A stretch of DNA of 64,000 nt from Fonsecaea monophora (Eukaryota > Ascomycota > Eurotiomycetes > Chaetothyriales > Herpotrichiellaceae), in the NCBI RefSeq assembly GCF_001642475.1, contig NW_019174057.1, forward strand, positions 1 to 64,000, in the 5' to 3' direction. Under the pieces are notes generated by a model that had not been told where the DNA came from, did not search any database, and saw nothing but the letters and a program-made list of their open reading frames with translations. The position numbers and the translations under genes were made by a program. This document shows positions 44,166 through 57,023 of the stretch, piece after piece. Each line of letters starts with the position of its first letter. Positions within the stretch are counted from its first letter, which is position 1.

Positions 44166-46619
44166 TTACACCATTCTCCCTGGACTTGGACTTCTCTTCC
44201 GTAACCGCTGCTTTTTCAACGACTGTCGCTTGACCTTTCCTATGTCCTCCATGTCCTCTTTTCCGTCCATACCAGAGAAATCTTCTTCCACAGAAGCAGC
44301 CATCATGGGACTGTTTCGCCCCAGGGGACTTCGGCTGTCACTCTCGTGGTTTCTCGCCGCTTCTTGCCGACTGTCGCCGTGTTCTGCAAACGTGAACATG
44401 TCTCTCGAACCTTGCAAGACTGGGATAACTCCTGCCGTGTTACGTGTTGCCAAGTGACCTTCTCCCAGGAATCGCCGAGTGTCTGCGACCATGCTCCTCG
44501 GTCTTGACTCCATATCAACTGCTCGACTTGGCCGATGCCTTTTCTCATTGTCTTCGCTGAAGCTATTGATCCATTTAGGCGTGTGTACCGACAAACTATC
44601 CGAATCGCTCATGTCAAGAGATTCATGCTCGTATCGATGTTGCTGTGTGTTGAAATTGACATGCGATGGTGTGGGTGAGGCCATTTCATGGTCCGGCATC
44701 GGTCCAGGCTCTTGCTCTGCAGAAAAGAAGCGGCCCTCGACGCTGGACGACGGCTGGAGTGCTGAAGGTCGGGTGCGGCGCCGACGGAATTCAATAGCGG
44801 GCTTAAAGGTTTCTGGAACAATATTCAAATCGTCTCCGGTGGCGATGGCATGTTCGATTGCCTGTTGGGGTGTTACCTTTGCGTCTGCTGCTCCTGCATC
44901 TGCCCTCGGCCCGCCCCAAGTTCTTTGGCCTGCAGTGAAGACACCATACACCATATAAACCCAGTTCAAGAACGGGTTGAGCATAAACATCATCGGATAC
45001 AGAGCAGCTTTCCAGCGGTGCAGCCTGATGGCAAAGTAAAACATAAGCAACCAGTTCAAGCCGCACGAGATGCACATGAACTCCCAGGGCAACGAGTCCA
45101 CCCGTGTGGAAGTGCTTGATATCGCGATAATGGTGATCAACAGAAGGAGGGCCGTCGTTCGAATGCTAACAGTGGCAAAGCGAAGAAAGCAGAGCATGGG
45201 ATACTTCCTCCACAGACGGCCGTCTGTCAACATGCAAACTTCATTGGTGATAAACCCTAGAAACCACCGACGCCTCTGCTTGAGTAGAGATCGAAATGTT
45301 TGGACCGCCTCGGTTTTGCAAAAGGCGCTGGTACTCAATTGGATCTGATACCGCTGTTTGGCACCGAGCATGAACAAATGTGTTAGCCACCGGTCTTCGC
45401 CGAGATGTGTTTTGGCGTAGTCAAAGAGATCCTCGCACTCTTCCGCCTTGTCCGAGAAATAGAACCGTGCCATGTTTCGAAAGGCCGAAAATCGAAGCAG
45501 AGTCAGGGCTCCCGGCAGACATGTAACGGCTCCACAACCTGATTCAACAGATCTTTCAAACAGCTGCCCGTGAACATACTCCATGTCCTGCAGCAAGGTG
45601 ATGAACGAATGCTTCTTTGTGGAAGACGTGATAATACCAGTCATCGCCAGCATATTGTGTTTACTCCCGGGTCTGAGTTCCATGTCGTACATAAAGTTCT
45701 GTATGCACACAGGATCCAGGATGCAGTCCGAGTCGATGAACAGAATGAAGAGGTCGTCCTTCTCCTGAAGGTATCGTTTGTAGATCTTGTCGATGAGGAG
45801 AAAGGTCGCCTTCTGACAATGTCGCTTGCCCCCGTGGGGGAACCTCGACACGGTGACTCGGGCCCCATTATACGCCACATCAATGGATTTGGGAAAGTCC
45901 TTCAATGTAACTGGCACGCCTAGTCGATCGATTGTCTTCAGGTAAAGCTCGTCAATGTCGTCTCCGTCGAAAGAGACAAACACGTGGATGCACGCAGCAG
46001 GGTAGTCGCAGCTGACTACCGAATTCAGTGCTGTCCACAGAGAGTCCGGTGGCTCCTTGTAGACCGGCATGACCACGACCACCTTTGGGGCGGTCTGCTC
46101 ATTGAGAGTATATTTGACCCGCTTTTGCCGTCCAAGAGGGACAACAACTAGTTGATAGACGCAGAAGAGCCAGGGGATCACAAGCATGGCTGCAAAGGAG
46201 TAAAATGCAAACTCCTGGAGGATGGAAGTCATCAGAGTAGGGAAATATTGTGTGAGATGCTGTGGTAGAGGCAGCGTCGCAATCATCACCGGCAAGAATA
46301 TCCCCCTGTGTACGATCATTAGCATTATATGCTCTCGAGGAAAACAGCAACTGACTTGCCGGAGGAGGGTGAACGCCACCATCAGGAGCACAGCCAACAC
46401 CTTTTGCGACCAGTGATCTGCCTTCATATATGCCTTTGCAAGGCAATAACAAAACGCTGCTACCCACAAAAACGATTCGAGAAAGGCTGCGAGAATGATG
46501 GGACCAATGAAGGCAAGGGAAATAATCTATACCATTAGCAAGAAGTCATCGCTGTGTGGCACGAACGTTCTCACTTCGGGTAACGTCCAGGGCCCACTGA
46601 GAGATTCATGCTCGGCCAT
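44166..46619 (-). CDS. Chitin-synthase-like GT2 membrane enzyme
   Basis: Two exons on the minus strand, 46619-46575 and 46526-44166, give 801 residues; the 48-nt intron has a GTGAGA donor and GCTAAT branch point. N-terminal membrane segments (IISLAFIGPIILAAFLES, VLAVLLMVAFTLL, FAFYSFAAMLVIPWLFCVYQLVV) precede a family-2 glycosyltransferase domain with VVVVMPVYKEP, FIDSDC, GEDRW and QRRRWFLGF, the processive-synthase D, D, ED, QRRRW set. More membrane helices follow, then a long Ser/Arg-rich cytosolic tail. It should polymerise UDP-GlcNAc at the plasma membrane; it resembles the smaller, motor-less chitin synthase classes. The start exon is tentative. A possible internal intron near 46306-46355 is discussed in the findings. 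Confidence 0.85.
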
Positions 46620-47507
46620 ATTCACTTGCGTCGGTGACACACCATCCAAAACCAGCAGACGCTGAAAGGAGCCTTGATCCGCAAAATTGCTTTTCTGTTG
46701 AGAGTGGTGGCGGATATGCTTCAGCAAAGAGCACTTGATCAAGGTAGTGTGCAAGAAGTGATCACGACGTCGGGATATCAGAGTTGTCGAAAGTTTCAAG
46801 GTCTCAAGTGATGGACGAGAGGACCAAAGGGAATGAGCGATAGACTCTTGGATTTCGGCGTATGAAGTGACAGCCGTGAAAGCAACCTGGGAGCATCAAA
46901 AGGGAGTTTCTGGGTTCTCGCAAGGAGAGAAAAGTGATGGACCTTTGGATCAGAGAATGATATTCAATTCATGAAGATACTGAAACGGTGGCATGCAGGC
47001 CGTCGCCAGAAAAGTACTATGAGTCGGAGTGCGCTGGATAAAGTCGAGCAATGAGAGGACAAGCCAGTAAAGAAGATGATAATGAGGAAGCAAAGGCCAG
47101 AGAAGGGGAAATAAGAAGAGGCAGTTGCGTCCACAGTGCCAGCTTCCGCACATCCGGCTGGCAAGGTGGTGATTTCCAGTTCGACCATGCTGGTGAAGGA
47201 CGGATGCCCAAGCAAAGCGTAGGAGAAGCAGTGGCATATGCACGATGGCAGCTTGCAGTTTGTGGCCCACAAAAGGGAAGGAGACGTTGTCACAATGAGA
47301 CGAAGTAAAACGATGCTCAGAGATGGAACGTACTAGGAGCGCAGTTAGAAGAGAGAGACAGGTTCGTGGTCACCGTATATCATCCATCTCTTGAGCAACG
47401 TTTCACCAGCATCCAACAAAGTGATATGCTCATATAAGAACCAATAACCAGACTCCAAAGCCACACCTTCCAGCCCAGTGCCTTCTACAGCCGCAACCTG
47501 GGTGTAT
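46620..47507. other. Intergenic region
   Basis: An 888-bp region upstream of the chitin-synthase-like gene. A minus-strand frame at 46964-47293 contains one hydrophobic segment (GLCFLIIIFFTGL) and could in principle be a 5' exon, but I found no convincing splice path. Confidence 0.35.
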
Positions 47508-48720
47508 TTACAAGTGGAAATCCCCGCTAACGGTGCTGTCAACGTCGGTCCAAGCGCTTGAGGGAGTACGTATCCCATCTGCAAAGTCGCTGAGGATGTC
47601 ATCAGAACTGTCTTCTGCCTCACTGGCGTTGATATGACCTGCACTATCAGCAATGCTGGGCGTCACGGAGGCTGGGGGTGTTGCATCCAGAGGGGCTGCA
47701 CCAATGACAAAAGTTCGAGATGCATCTAAATATGTGCTCTGGACCGGGAGGGATACTTGCGACTCATGTTCGGAAAGAGTATGCGACGAGACCGAATCTG
47801 CCACAGAGAAATACTCTGATCGATCTAGTGGGCGGCGAAGGTAATCGGCAGACGGAATAGAGAAGTCCGGATCAGGAGCACTTTCCGTCGTGGGTGTAAG
47901 CTCAAGCAGGCTTTCTGAAGCATGGCTGGACAGGATTTCCACTGGTCGTTCAGTCAAAGGTAGATTCCATGCTTCGCGCACCTCCCGCTCGTATCTTGAC
48001 TCGAATGGATCTGGAGGAGTTTCATCGAGCTCCCTCGCAGAAACGGGGCGGGCGGTCGACAGATGCAGAGCGGGGGGTTGCTGATCTCGTTGCAAAGGGA
48101 CGAGTCTCTGCCGTAGAGTGGCGGACTGCGCTGAGGGTTCGGCGCCAGAGAAGTGTGTTGCTGGGGCTGTTTGTTCATCTTGTGCCGGTTGCAGTAGAAT
48201 ACCATTCTGGTCCACCAGAGTATCAAAAGTCGGGCTAGACGGTGCTTCCTTCTCTTGATCCGTGAGCCTTCTTCTCTTCCTCCTCTCTTCCATGATCCGT
48301 CCTCGCTCCATGATCTCAGCGATTGCTTGACGTCGACGCTCCTCGGCCAGTTCGCCCTTCTCTTCATGCATCGAGACGTCTGTCGAAGTGCGTCGAGGAC
48401 GGGGTCTCGGGCCAATCTCGTCGCCGAGGGAGTGCAGGCCCATGGCTATCCTGTGCCTTGTCCGCTCTATCCATGCTCGCACTTGAGGGTTCTCATATGC
48501 CGCTATACTGGCTGCCACCAGAACAGAGACAGTGATGATAATTCCTATCGGAGGCATGGTCGGTTAGTGTTGCCCACGAGCCACAAGAGAAATGAGCATG
48601 AGGAAACCTTTGACAACCCTCAAACATGATCGTATGAGCCGTTGGCAGATGATGTAAGGGGAGGATGGCGGTATGCAACGAGGCACGGGGACACTCACCC
48701 TTGGCTAGCGGAGCTGGCAT
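47508..48720 (-). CDS. Small membrane-anchored protein, unknown
   Basis: Minus strand, likely two exons: 48720-48699 (MPAPLAKG) and 48544-47508, giving 352 residues; the intron has GTGAGT and GATAG ends and the phase closes. Alternatively translation could start at 48557 (MPPIG) without splicing. Residues about 8-22 form a single hydrophobic segment (IIITVSVLVAASIAAY), followed by a basic Arg/Glu-rich helix (ERRRQAIAEIMERGRIMEERRKRRR, likely coiled coil) and a long Ser/Thr/Pro-rich acidic region. I do not recognise the family. It looks like a tail-exposed membrane protein with a disordered cytosolic part; the function is unknown. Confidence 0.65.
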
Positions 48721-49182
48721 TTTGAAAATAAACCTGAGGGTATTTCTCTGAATAGAGAGTTCTCGGAGTGGAAGAGAGAGAGGAAGGGTGCAGGCGGAAG
48801 GTCGCCGTGGTTGAAGACAACCTCGGGGGTGTCCAGGGATATCTTGAAAACGGGTCAGCCTGATTGTACCAGCGTCAAGGATCATACGAGGCACACAGGT
48901 GAGGCGGTAGCGGTTCGGAAGGAGGGAGGAAGAGGGAACTGGGCTGCGCCACCCACGCCATTTTTGGAGAACGACGAGGCATCAATATTACTGCCACCAG
49001 CTGCTACTGTACGTGCCCCGCATGGCTGTTTGGTGGGACTTGGTTGGCAGCGTGGGAGCCTTGGATCCAGCCTCGGCGCGTCCATATCGACACATCGGGC
49101 TTCACGCGACTCCAAATTGAGATCCGTGGGAAGTTATACACTGCATAACCAACAACACACCTCAACGACAACGCATGACAGA
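48721..49182. promoter_or_regulatory. Divergent promoter, membrane protein / ASK1
   Basis: A 462-bp space between two divergently transcribed genes. No recognisable binding motif was identified. Confidence 0.4.
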
Positions 49183-50597
49183 ATGTCTCGAGCAAGTTCC
49201 GCTGCTCAGCCAAGGGCCTTGACATTGACCGAAGAGCTCGAGAAACTCGAACAGTCCATCACATTAACACTGCAAGGTTAGCTTAGACCAGAAGCATGTT
49301 TCATTCGCGCACATCCATTGACTCGTACACGTTGCAGAAATCGATCACAACTTCAGTCGAGCACACCGCATAGTGACGTCGAGCATTCTGCCCATAGTCG
49401 AACAATATGCCACACATTCAAAGGAGGTCTGGGAGGGGTCAAGAGTGAGACACACTCACATTTGGGAAGAGACAATGCTGAGACCAAACGCAGTTCTGGA
49501 AACAATTTTTTGAATCGAGCGCCAATGTGTCCCTGTCAGGCTACGAAGAGCAACAGTCTCACCTGGAACATACAGACACCACAGTGACCGAAGACACCCA
49601 TACTACCACACAGAGCACCTTGGAGACGTCGCAGTCGTACGAAACTCCTTCGGCGCAACACATCTCCACAGACTCAATCCAGGACTTGGACCTCTCCAAC
49701 ATGACCATCTCGCCCTCCAGGAGCAGCACACCGCGACCGAATATCACGCAAAAGTTTCAAAAGCAAAGCAATGCTACCTTTGCAGACTACCCATCGCCTT
49801 ACGAGGCCCTGCGACAAGAAGTCCACAGCACGGTTGTCGACAACACGTCCCTGACCCAACCGACCATGCCCGAAACCCCTGGCGGCCGACCAGTATTTGC
49901 CACGGACAAGATTGCCGTAGAGACTCCCCAGTCCTCGCCGTTCCTCCCTCCACGACCGACCTCGATCCCACGCCCATCGACTGCCCGCAAACGGACGGAT
50001 CCTCTGCTGCACCGCATTCTCGACCGAAATTACCGCGTCCAAGCTACACCGCTCACAAGTGAGCATTATGCAAATTGGCCATCGACAACTCGTGGAACCC
50101 CCTCGACTACGAGACATGCTCGATCTGCCACACTAGGCAACTCGACTCTCTCGTCGAGCCCAGAGGCGCCTCCACCCGAGCTCCACCCGGAGATATTCTC
50201 CTCGCCCGAACGCAGGAGACCAATTCCCGGAGTCAGTGTTCTGACACCGTCACGGGCACGATCCAAATCCCAGCCCTTGAAGGCACCCGCCCGGACACCG
50301 GGGGTCTGGGACAGTGACGATGACGATCTCGACGACGACATTCTCTTCGACCAGTCCCCACCTAAGACCATGCAGTTCCACGTCCCCCAGAATCGCCTGT
50401 TGAGGACTCCAGCCAAAGAAGCGTCGAAGCGGATAGTCGAGGACATTCTGACCAATGCCGGGATAGATTACGGGGAGGAAGAACTCGATTTCACACAGGA
50501 CATTGAGACCGAGGGGTTCGAAATGGATGGCGATGGGGAGCCGACCAGTCCGAGTGTTGTTCGTAGAGCCATGAACATCGAGGATGAGACATTTTGA
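49183..50597 (+). CDS. ASK1: DASH complex subunit Ask1
   Basis: Three exons, 49183-49276, 49338-49444 and 49494-50597, give 434 residues. Spliced together, residues about 15-85 form the conserved Ask1 domain: LTEELEKLEQSITLTLQ, then EIDHNFSRAHRIV, ILPIVEQYA, and FWKQFFESSANVSLSGYEE. The rest is a long Ser/Thr/Pro-rich, probably disordered tail with many possible Cdk-type SP/TP sites and a conserved acidic C-terminal stretch. Ask1 is part of the DASH/Dam1 ring that couples kinetochores to microtubule plus ends in fungi. Exon 1 and 2 are short, so the gene is easily truncated in automatic prediction. Confidence 0.92.
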
Positions 50598-51363
50598 CGT
50601 AATGTGACATGACACGGGAGAGGCGAAAGATGCGGTCGATCTGCCCGAGTACGCGCCCATGAGGCGAATATATACTGTCTTCAAACACGATGCGAACCAT
50701 ATACAAGAACAAGTTATCATGGAAAAGATCATCCAACGCTCGTTGACAGACAGATCGTGATGCCGTCGCGCGGTATACCTGGTATTTTGCTCGCTCCTCA
50801 CTCATCCATACCCCAGGGTCACGATATTCATTCATTCATTTATCTTTCCATCCCTCCCTGCATAATTTCATCCGTCTTGAGTACCGTGCTTAGTCGATCA
50901 TCAAAGCCAGGATAGCCTGGTGTGTAGTAGCCCATCGCACCCATGTAACTGACTGACCGACTAACTGACTGACTGGCTACCTATCTGATCGACTACCCAA
51001 ATGTCCAGTATTAGATTCCTATCTAGATATCTACGTAAGTATCTAGATGTATCATTAGTCAGCTTCGTTTGATTTCCCTTCCTTTCCTTTCGCTTCCTTT
51101 CGAGCAGCAACAACCGCAACAACAAACAGAAACTCGACACACATGTCACATGGTTACCTATTTTAGAGACGTGAGATCCAGCATCTTATATCCAGCATCT
51201 CACATTCGTATTCTGTGTGATTCCACAACTCTTCTCCTTGCCTCTTTCTCACTCTCACACCCTCGCACCCTCGCTTCTCCACAGCATCATCTTCTCTCCC
51301 GATCACAATCGTCAAGATTGTCTATCAGACACAGACACATCCCGACAGGAGAGCAAAGACATT
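50598..51363. other. Intergenic region between convergent genes
   Basis: A 766-bp 3' flank shared by ASK1 and the fasciclin gene. It contains CATT and ACTG short tandem runs (about 50826-50845 and 50946-50980). No gene is supported. Confidence 0.45.
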
Positions 51364-53130
51364 TCACGATGTCAACACCAGAGCGACCATGACGCCGACA
51401 GCGAGGACGAAGGACCTGGCGATACCCGCCTCGTGGATGGCGGCGCTGCCTGTGTAAGGTGTGATGGGCGGGGTGAGGACCTATGTAGATTTCAATGCCC
51501 GGCGGTCGGGCGGGAAAGGTTAGTAAAGTAAACAGTACAATGCCACACAGATACACAGACACACACAATGAGTCTCTCTCATATACTTAAACAATGTGTG
51601 GCCAGCTAAGAGCAAGAGCAACTCATCCAAAAAGGTGGGGCTTAAGAGACATACCGTATCAATGATGTGAGCCACGCCGTTCTCCAGAATCAGATTCGAC
51701 GCGACAATCTTGGCGTTGTTCACAAAGTAATCGTCGCCCTGGACAGTCACCGTGACCGTCGTGCCGGACTGCGTCACGAAACTCGCCCCGTTGCTCAGGC
51801 TGGGGAGGTAGCCCGCAAAGTCCTGCACGACGTGGCCCGCCAGGACGGACTGGATGCTGCTGGGCGACAGGGACGGGGCGATGTTTGCGGCGGCAAAGGC
51901 CTGGTTGGTGGGGATGAAGACGGTGATGAGAGGCGTGGCGTCCAGGGTCGTCGACTGGTTCGACGAGTTGGCCAGGGCAACAAAGGTCGATTGGCCCGTG
52001 GTCTGGGCCGTGGTGGACAGTGTGGCGGGCAGGGTGAAGAGGCTGTGGAAGTGTCCAAAATCTCAGCAGGTATGTAATGGTGGATTGTCCATCTCGAGGA
52101 CGACCCGACCGAGGTACACACATATTGAATGAACCAAAGCCCACAGATTCAAGATCTGAGAATGTAAACAAGTGATATGAATTCGCTCCACTTACCCGTC
52201 AGTAGTATGAATCACTCCACCAGCGAAAGGAATGTCGGCCGTTATGACCCCGACCGAGTTGCCCAGCCCTGAAAAGATATCCACGAGCGTGTCCACCGTG
52301 TCCTGTCTGGCGAGGAGGGTCGGAGCCGATCGCTTGCTGGATGTCGTCTTGGTACTGTTTTTCGGTTTCGAGACGACCTTTTGCGTGGCTCCTTTGAGGT
52401 TGGCATTGGTGTCCTTGGTCGCAACCACCGCGCCAGGTGGAGTCCGGAGGCCGTTGATCTCGCTCTGGCTTTGCGTCGCGTGGAGAAGCAATTGCTGTTG
52501 CTGTGCTGGCGTGAGCGTGTCGCGCTTCCTCAGCCGCGTTGCGTTCACTGTGCTGCCAATGAATTGGTCGGTCGGAGCAAAGACGGTAGGAACTTCCGCG
52601 GCATAAGCAGCTGAGACTACAGGGTCCGATGCAATTAGTGCGGCAAACTTGGCGGCCCCTGCTGCGATAAGAGCATCGTTCAATGAGGGAAGACTTGGCG
52701 TTGGCGATGGCGACGGCCACACGGTGGTTTGCCACGACTGCCACGTGGGAGACTCCGATGGCCAAGAGTGTGGTGAGTAACTGCTTGTCGGCCATGAGGA
52801 CCACAGAAAGCTTTCCGAAGACCAGACATGAGATGAGTAGCTAGACGGGCCCCAAGAGCTCGAGTATTCTGGCCAAGTAGGTGCTGAGATAGAGGGAGTG
52901 TACGTCGAGGGCCACGGGACGACGGATGACCAAGTTTCCGAAGTATAGACAGTCGGTGTCCACGCGGGAGTCTCCTCAGACCATGGCGGCTCGGCATAGG
53001 AACTGGGAGAGGGCGACCAGGTCCAGGTCCAGGATGGGCGGGTAAATGAAGGCACAGTCGCCGGGAAGTGCTGGGCAGTGACCGGAGAAATTCCCAGCCC
53101 AGACAGGGCGATAATGAGTTGAAACGACAT
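51364..53130 (-). CDS. GPI-anchored fasciclin-domain protein
   Basis: Three exons on the minus strand: 53130 to about 52196, 52042-51655, and 51480-51364, giving about 479 residues. A signal peptide (MSFQLIIALSGLGISPVTA) opens the protein, then about 120 residues rich in Trp, Ser, Pro and Tyr. One or two FAS1 domains follow, with PTVFAPTDQFI, GVITADIPFAGGVIHTTDG, ITVFIPTNQAF, and GVAHIIDTVL. The last exon adds a spacer and a hydrophobic C-terminus (RSFVLAVGVMVALVLTS) typical of a GPI signal. The acceptor at 51481 was chosen because it alone yields DTVLTP and the hydrophobic tail in one frame. The protein is probably a cell-wall or plasma-membrane adhesion protein. Confidence 0.87.
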
Positions 53131-54942
53131 GATCAGACTGGGAGCTGCGGCTCACAGAGTTGGAATGCAATGGAGACAGGAGGAGACCAGACTGCGTGAG
53201 CGAACGTGCAGGATGTTGAGCCTACTTTGGTACTTCTCTCTTTTTTTTTTCTTTCCCACCAAAGTTGGCTGCAAACGAGCGAGCATAGATTCGGCAGAGC
53301 CTCACCGTTGCATCATCCAGAGGAGAGCCGGGGCGTGACTTACCTATATGTCCGTCTTTCGACGGACCTTTCCAGAGTGGACGAAGCTGGCTTCCAAAAA
53401 GTCCGGCTGGCCACGAGAACTATGTAGAAACCGGGATCGTCGATGGAGGCTTGGGCGGAGAAAGCACGTTTTCAGCCTGCCATATCCAGGAATAGTCCCT
53501 CTCCTCTTATTGTTCTTCTGTTCGCTCGATGCCCCTTCTGCAGAGGCTGCAGGAGCTGCAACGGTGCAACGGTGCGACGGCGCAGATGGTGCCATCATCG
53601 AGTAAAGCAATGCAGTGTGGTGTGTGGGCGTGCGTACGCTGTGCTGTACTCAGGGTGCCTGCTGGACATGCGTCGATAGCGCAAGTACAGTACCATACCT
53701 GAAGAGTGAGAGCAAGGGTACGCGGCGAACTCGGTAAGAGTTGTAGGTTCAGGGTCGAGATGAGGCTCCAAGGGTTACTCAAAGCAGTCTCGTGCAGGGG
53801 AATTTCACACTGCTTGGATGGGGATGGCCCGCACCTTTAGCCAGTCTCGTATCGGTGAACGCGAGTTGGGCAAAAGGCTTGCAGTTTTAGGCTGTTGTTT
53901 GACGTAAATAGGAACAAGCGTCGGAATGTCGACTCGAGACAACCTCCAAGGGCTAGTGAGGCTCGTCTGTCTGCTTGGTCATGGGCACTGTGGGTAGGCA
54001 CCGACGCTGCCTGGTAGGTCGATGAAAACCCCGAAATCCGGGGTCGTCGTCAGAGAAAGCTTCTCAAAGGGCGGAAGTGCCCGAGTTCGCCGGACTTTGG
54101 TTGTCACCTTTCTGCAGTTTCGAAGTGACCAATAGGGGGTAAGATGGTACAAGGTGGATCCACATTTACAGCTTTCTGTGCTTCCATTGGCTTTGGTATC
54201 CACTGCAAAACCCAAGCATCCACCAATAGAGCAGAGGATAATGCCAGGCTGTGGGTCCAGACTTGAGCCTGGAAGCGTCGCTGTCCTCGTCTCTCTCCAT
54301 CCATCACACCAGAAACACCCACCACGATGGTGGCTTGCATCGACACGCTGGCAGCCCGACCCATCATTCGTATTGACTCTCCTCTGCCCAACCAGATTGG
54401 TGTCCTTCTCGAACTTGTGACCGTTGATTTCGATCGTCAGTCAACATTGTTTTCCTTGGTCCCGGCCGGAACGCTCTCGCAGATACCAGCAGAGATTGGG
54501 GCCGCCCATCAGAGTCGACTTGTTGTCGCAGCGGAGCTCTTGGTCGCCGATCATGCACCGACTCGAGAGAGCTCTGGCTCGAATGGAATGCATCTCCCCA
54601 TTTGGCCCCCAAAAGGTGTATCGCTCGCTCTCTGTTGGGGTAAAGGTTTCTGTCAAGCCATGCATGTGGCCGCTGGAAAGGCAACCAGAAGCACCCTCAA
54701 CTGCAGCCGCATCTCCCGGATCGGATGCATTTAGACACCAGTTCAGCCAAAGGACTCGCGTCGGGGAAAAATGCATCCTCTTCTGTCCAAGCATGAAAGC
54801 AAACCTAGACACCTGGGAATGCTAACTTTCCTTGCCAGCCCTGCGCGCTCTTCCTGAGACTCTCCTCCAGCTTCCGTAGCAGCCACAACTCTTCAAGAAC
54901 AAAGGGAGCCAAAGGAAAAACTCACCCGAAGCCACAACAGTC
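53131..54942. other. Intergenic region, no supported gene
   Basis: A 1.8-kb gap between divergently transcribed genes. Frames of up to 135 codons (for example 54327-54734 plus) overlap antisense frames of similar length and carry no motif. Confidence 0.4.
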
Positions 54943-57023
54943 ATGGTTTTCTCCAGTCTCGATCCAGGGCGCCAAACCTATCACCTGTGGCGCCGCTTCT
55001 CCATGCCCACAGAGCACGGGTCCAGAGATGCCATTGCGGTACCCGCCAATGTCGCCAACGAACTCAACTCGGCATACACCTTCATGCTACAGTTGATCAT
55101 AGTCGACTTCTGGGTCATTCTGATTCTGGCAGGCGTTGTGCTCTTCCTGGGCAAGGAGAAACACAGCCATAACAGTGGGGTGATAGCCACGGGAATCTGG
55201 AATTCCAGGGACTCACCAAGCGTCATCTGCAAGTTGACCGGCTCCTATTTCTTCAAGATCAAAGACCGACGGCGTTTCCATCTGTTTTGGTGGACGGTGC
55301 TGGCAGCCGGTTTTGTGGTCGCCATCTATGCCATCCCAATCAAGGTCGCGCCGTATATCATCATTGACAATGCCGCGCCCGTAGCCGCCTCCGCCGTCTA
55401 TGTTCCATCACTGAGTAACACCCCGGACGAGAAGAACGGTGTGCAGATCAACGCGCTCGAGGCGCCATCGGCGTTTCGCGCTGCGGGAAGTGTCTTGGTC
55501 GCCAACTCCACGGGCCGCACGCATGTGTTCATCGATCCGCCCGAGACGCTTCAAGACCTGGGCGACGGCGAGGCAGTCATACGCGTTGGATACAACTATA
55601 CCATCACTGGCGTGGACTTTGGCCTGCAACATTATCCTGACCTCGTGCTGAGCGTCCAAGGGTCGTGCCAGACGGACTATTCCTGGCTCCTGGCCGAGTC
55701 GGTAGATGATTCTAACATCATCAATGACGAATACCTGCTTTTCAACGATCCCAATGAAGGCACCCAGAATGTATCATTCTACGATAGCGCCAGGCCACTG
55801 GGCTATTTTTTCCAGGGACTTGCCTCGCCCACAGGACCTGCCGGCAATTGGACCTGGGGTGCACTAGTCTCCTCTGTGCAGCGCCAGAGCATCACAGCCG
55901 GCACAGATCCTTGGTATCTTACTGTTGCTGATGGCGGCAGCGACGTTGGATTCATAGTCAAAGGCGGACGACCCGCACTTTCGTGCTGGCAGAACGACGT
56001 CTGGTCGTATCGTGGGCATCAAAGCACAGCTGTGGCTCTCGATTCGACGTCCCTGCCTGGACTGAATCTCTCACCAGGACTGCAAAATGTCTTGGCTCGC
56101 TTTCTGTCGTTGCCCAAGATCGTGACATTGGCCACTCGCCTCGGGGCCTCAGCGCTGGTGTCCACCGATACTTCGCTGGGCGAAAAGTTTGATGCTGGCG
56201 CGTCCAGCTTCCACGACGACCTGCAGCGACTAGTGTTCGCCTCATATATCGCCACAATGAACACGCTTACCGATACGACCCTGTTCTCCACAAACAATTA
56301 CGGCCTCCCGAACCAGGTCATCGGGTCTGACGGCGGTCCCGACCCCGGAGTCGACGCGTTCGTCATCTGGAGCAGCAATGTGTCAACATTGTCAATTCTT
56401 ACCATCATTATCATCCCCGTCATGACAGTCGTCATGAAGTTGATCGTTTGGGCTCTCACGGACCTGCCCTTTTCCTGGTACCGCATCCAGGCTTTGCAGG
56501 CGACGGTGCTGTATAGTTGTCTCCACGAAAAGGCAACAGGAATCAACGATGTCGAGTGCAACCGACAAGGCGATCGACCATGGGTCAAACAAGGGGACCA
56601 CGAGCAGGCTGTTTTCAGGCCGCGCTTCGATAGGGAGAGTCGAACACTTAGCTGGGGTGCAGCAGAGTATGTTAAGTTTCAAGTTTGTTTCTTTCAACTG
56701 CCATATCCCTCCGTACTATCACTGCTCGCAGGCTTCCTTGGCTTCACTTGAGTGCACAACCATGAATTGAAAACCAGTGACTTACCCTTTATAGGCATCG
56801 GGAAGTGACCCTTGGAATCGGGCCGACGCCGCTAACCCCGAGAGGCACCAGCAACCTCGAAGTACCAGGGGCGAATGGTAGAACAGAATACTTCCAACCA
56901 CAGCCTCAGAGCCAGGTTGTAAATGAAAAGCCAGCGTCGAATGTCGAGTCGCAGATCTCCAGCGTCCTCACTCCATCGTCGGTGAACCAGCCGCTCCTAC
57001 CCTCAAGTTCTCAGCCTCGATAG
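54943..57023 (+). CDS. Polytopic membrane protein with large outer domain, unknown
   Basis: Two exons, 54943-56666 and 56795-57023, give 650 residues; the donor is GTATGT and acceptor TATAG. Three hydrophobic segments are visible: FMLQLIIVDFWVILILAGVV (about 47-66), LFWWTVLAAGFVVAIYAIPI (about 111-130), and LSILTIIIIPVMTVVMKLIV (about 485-504). Between the second and third lies a roughly 350-residue, mostly extracellular-looking domain with several N-glycosylation sequons. The C-terminal tail is cytosolic and Pro/Ser/Gln-rich. I do not recognise the family; it looks like an ascomycete-specific plasma-membrane protein. No enzymatic motif was found. Confidence 0.78.
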
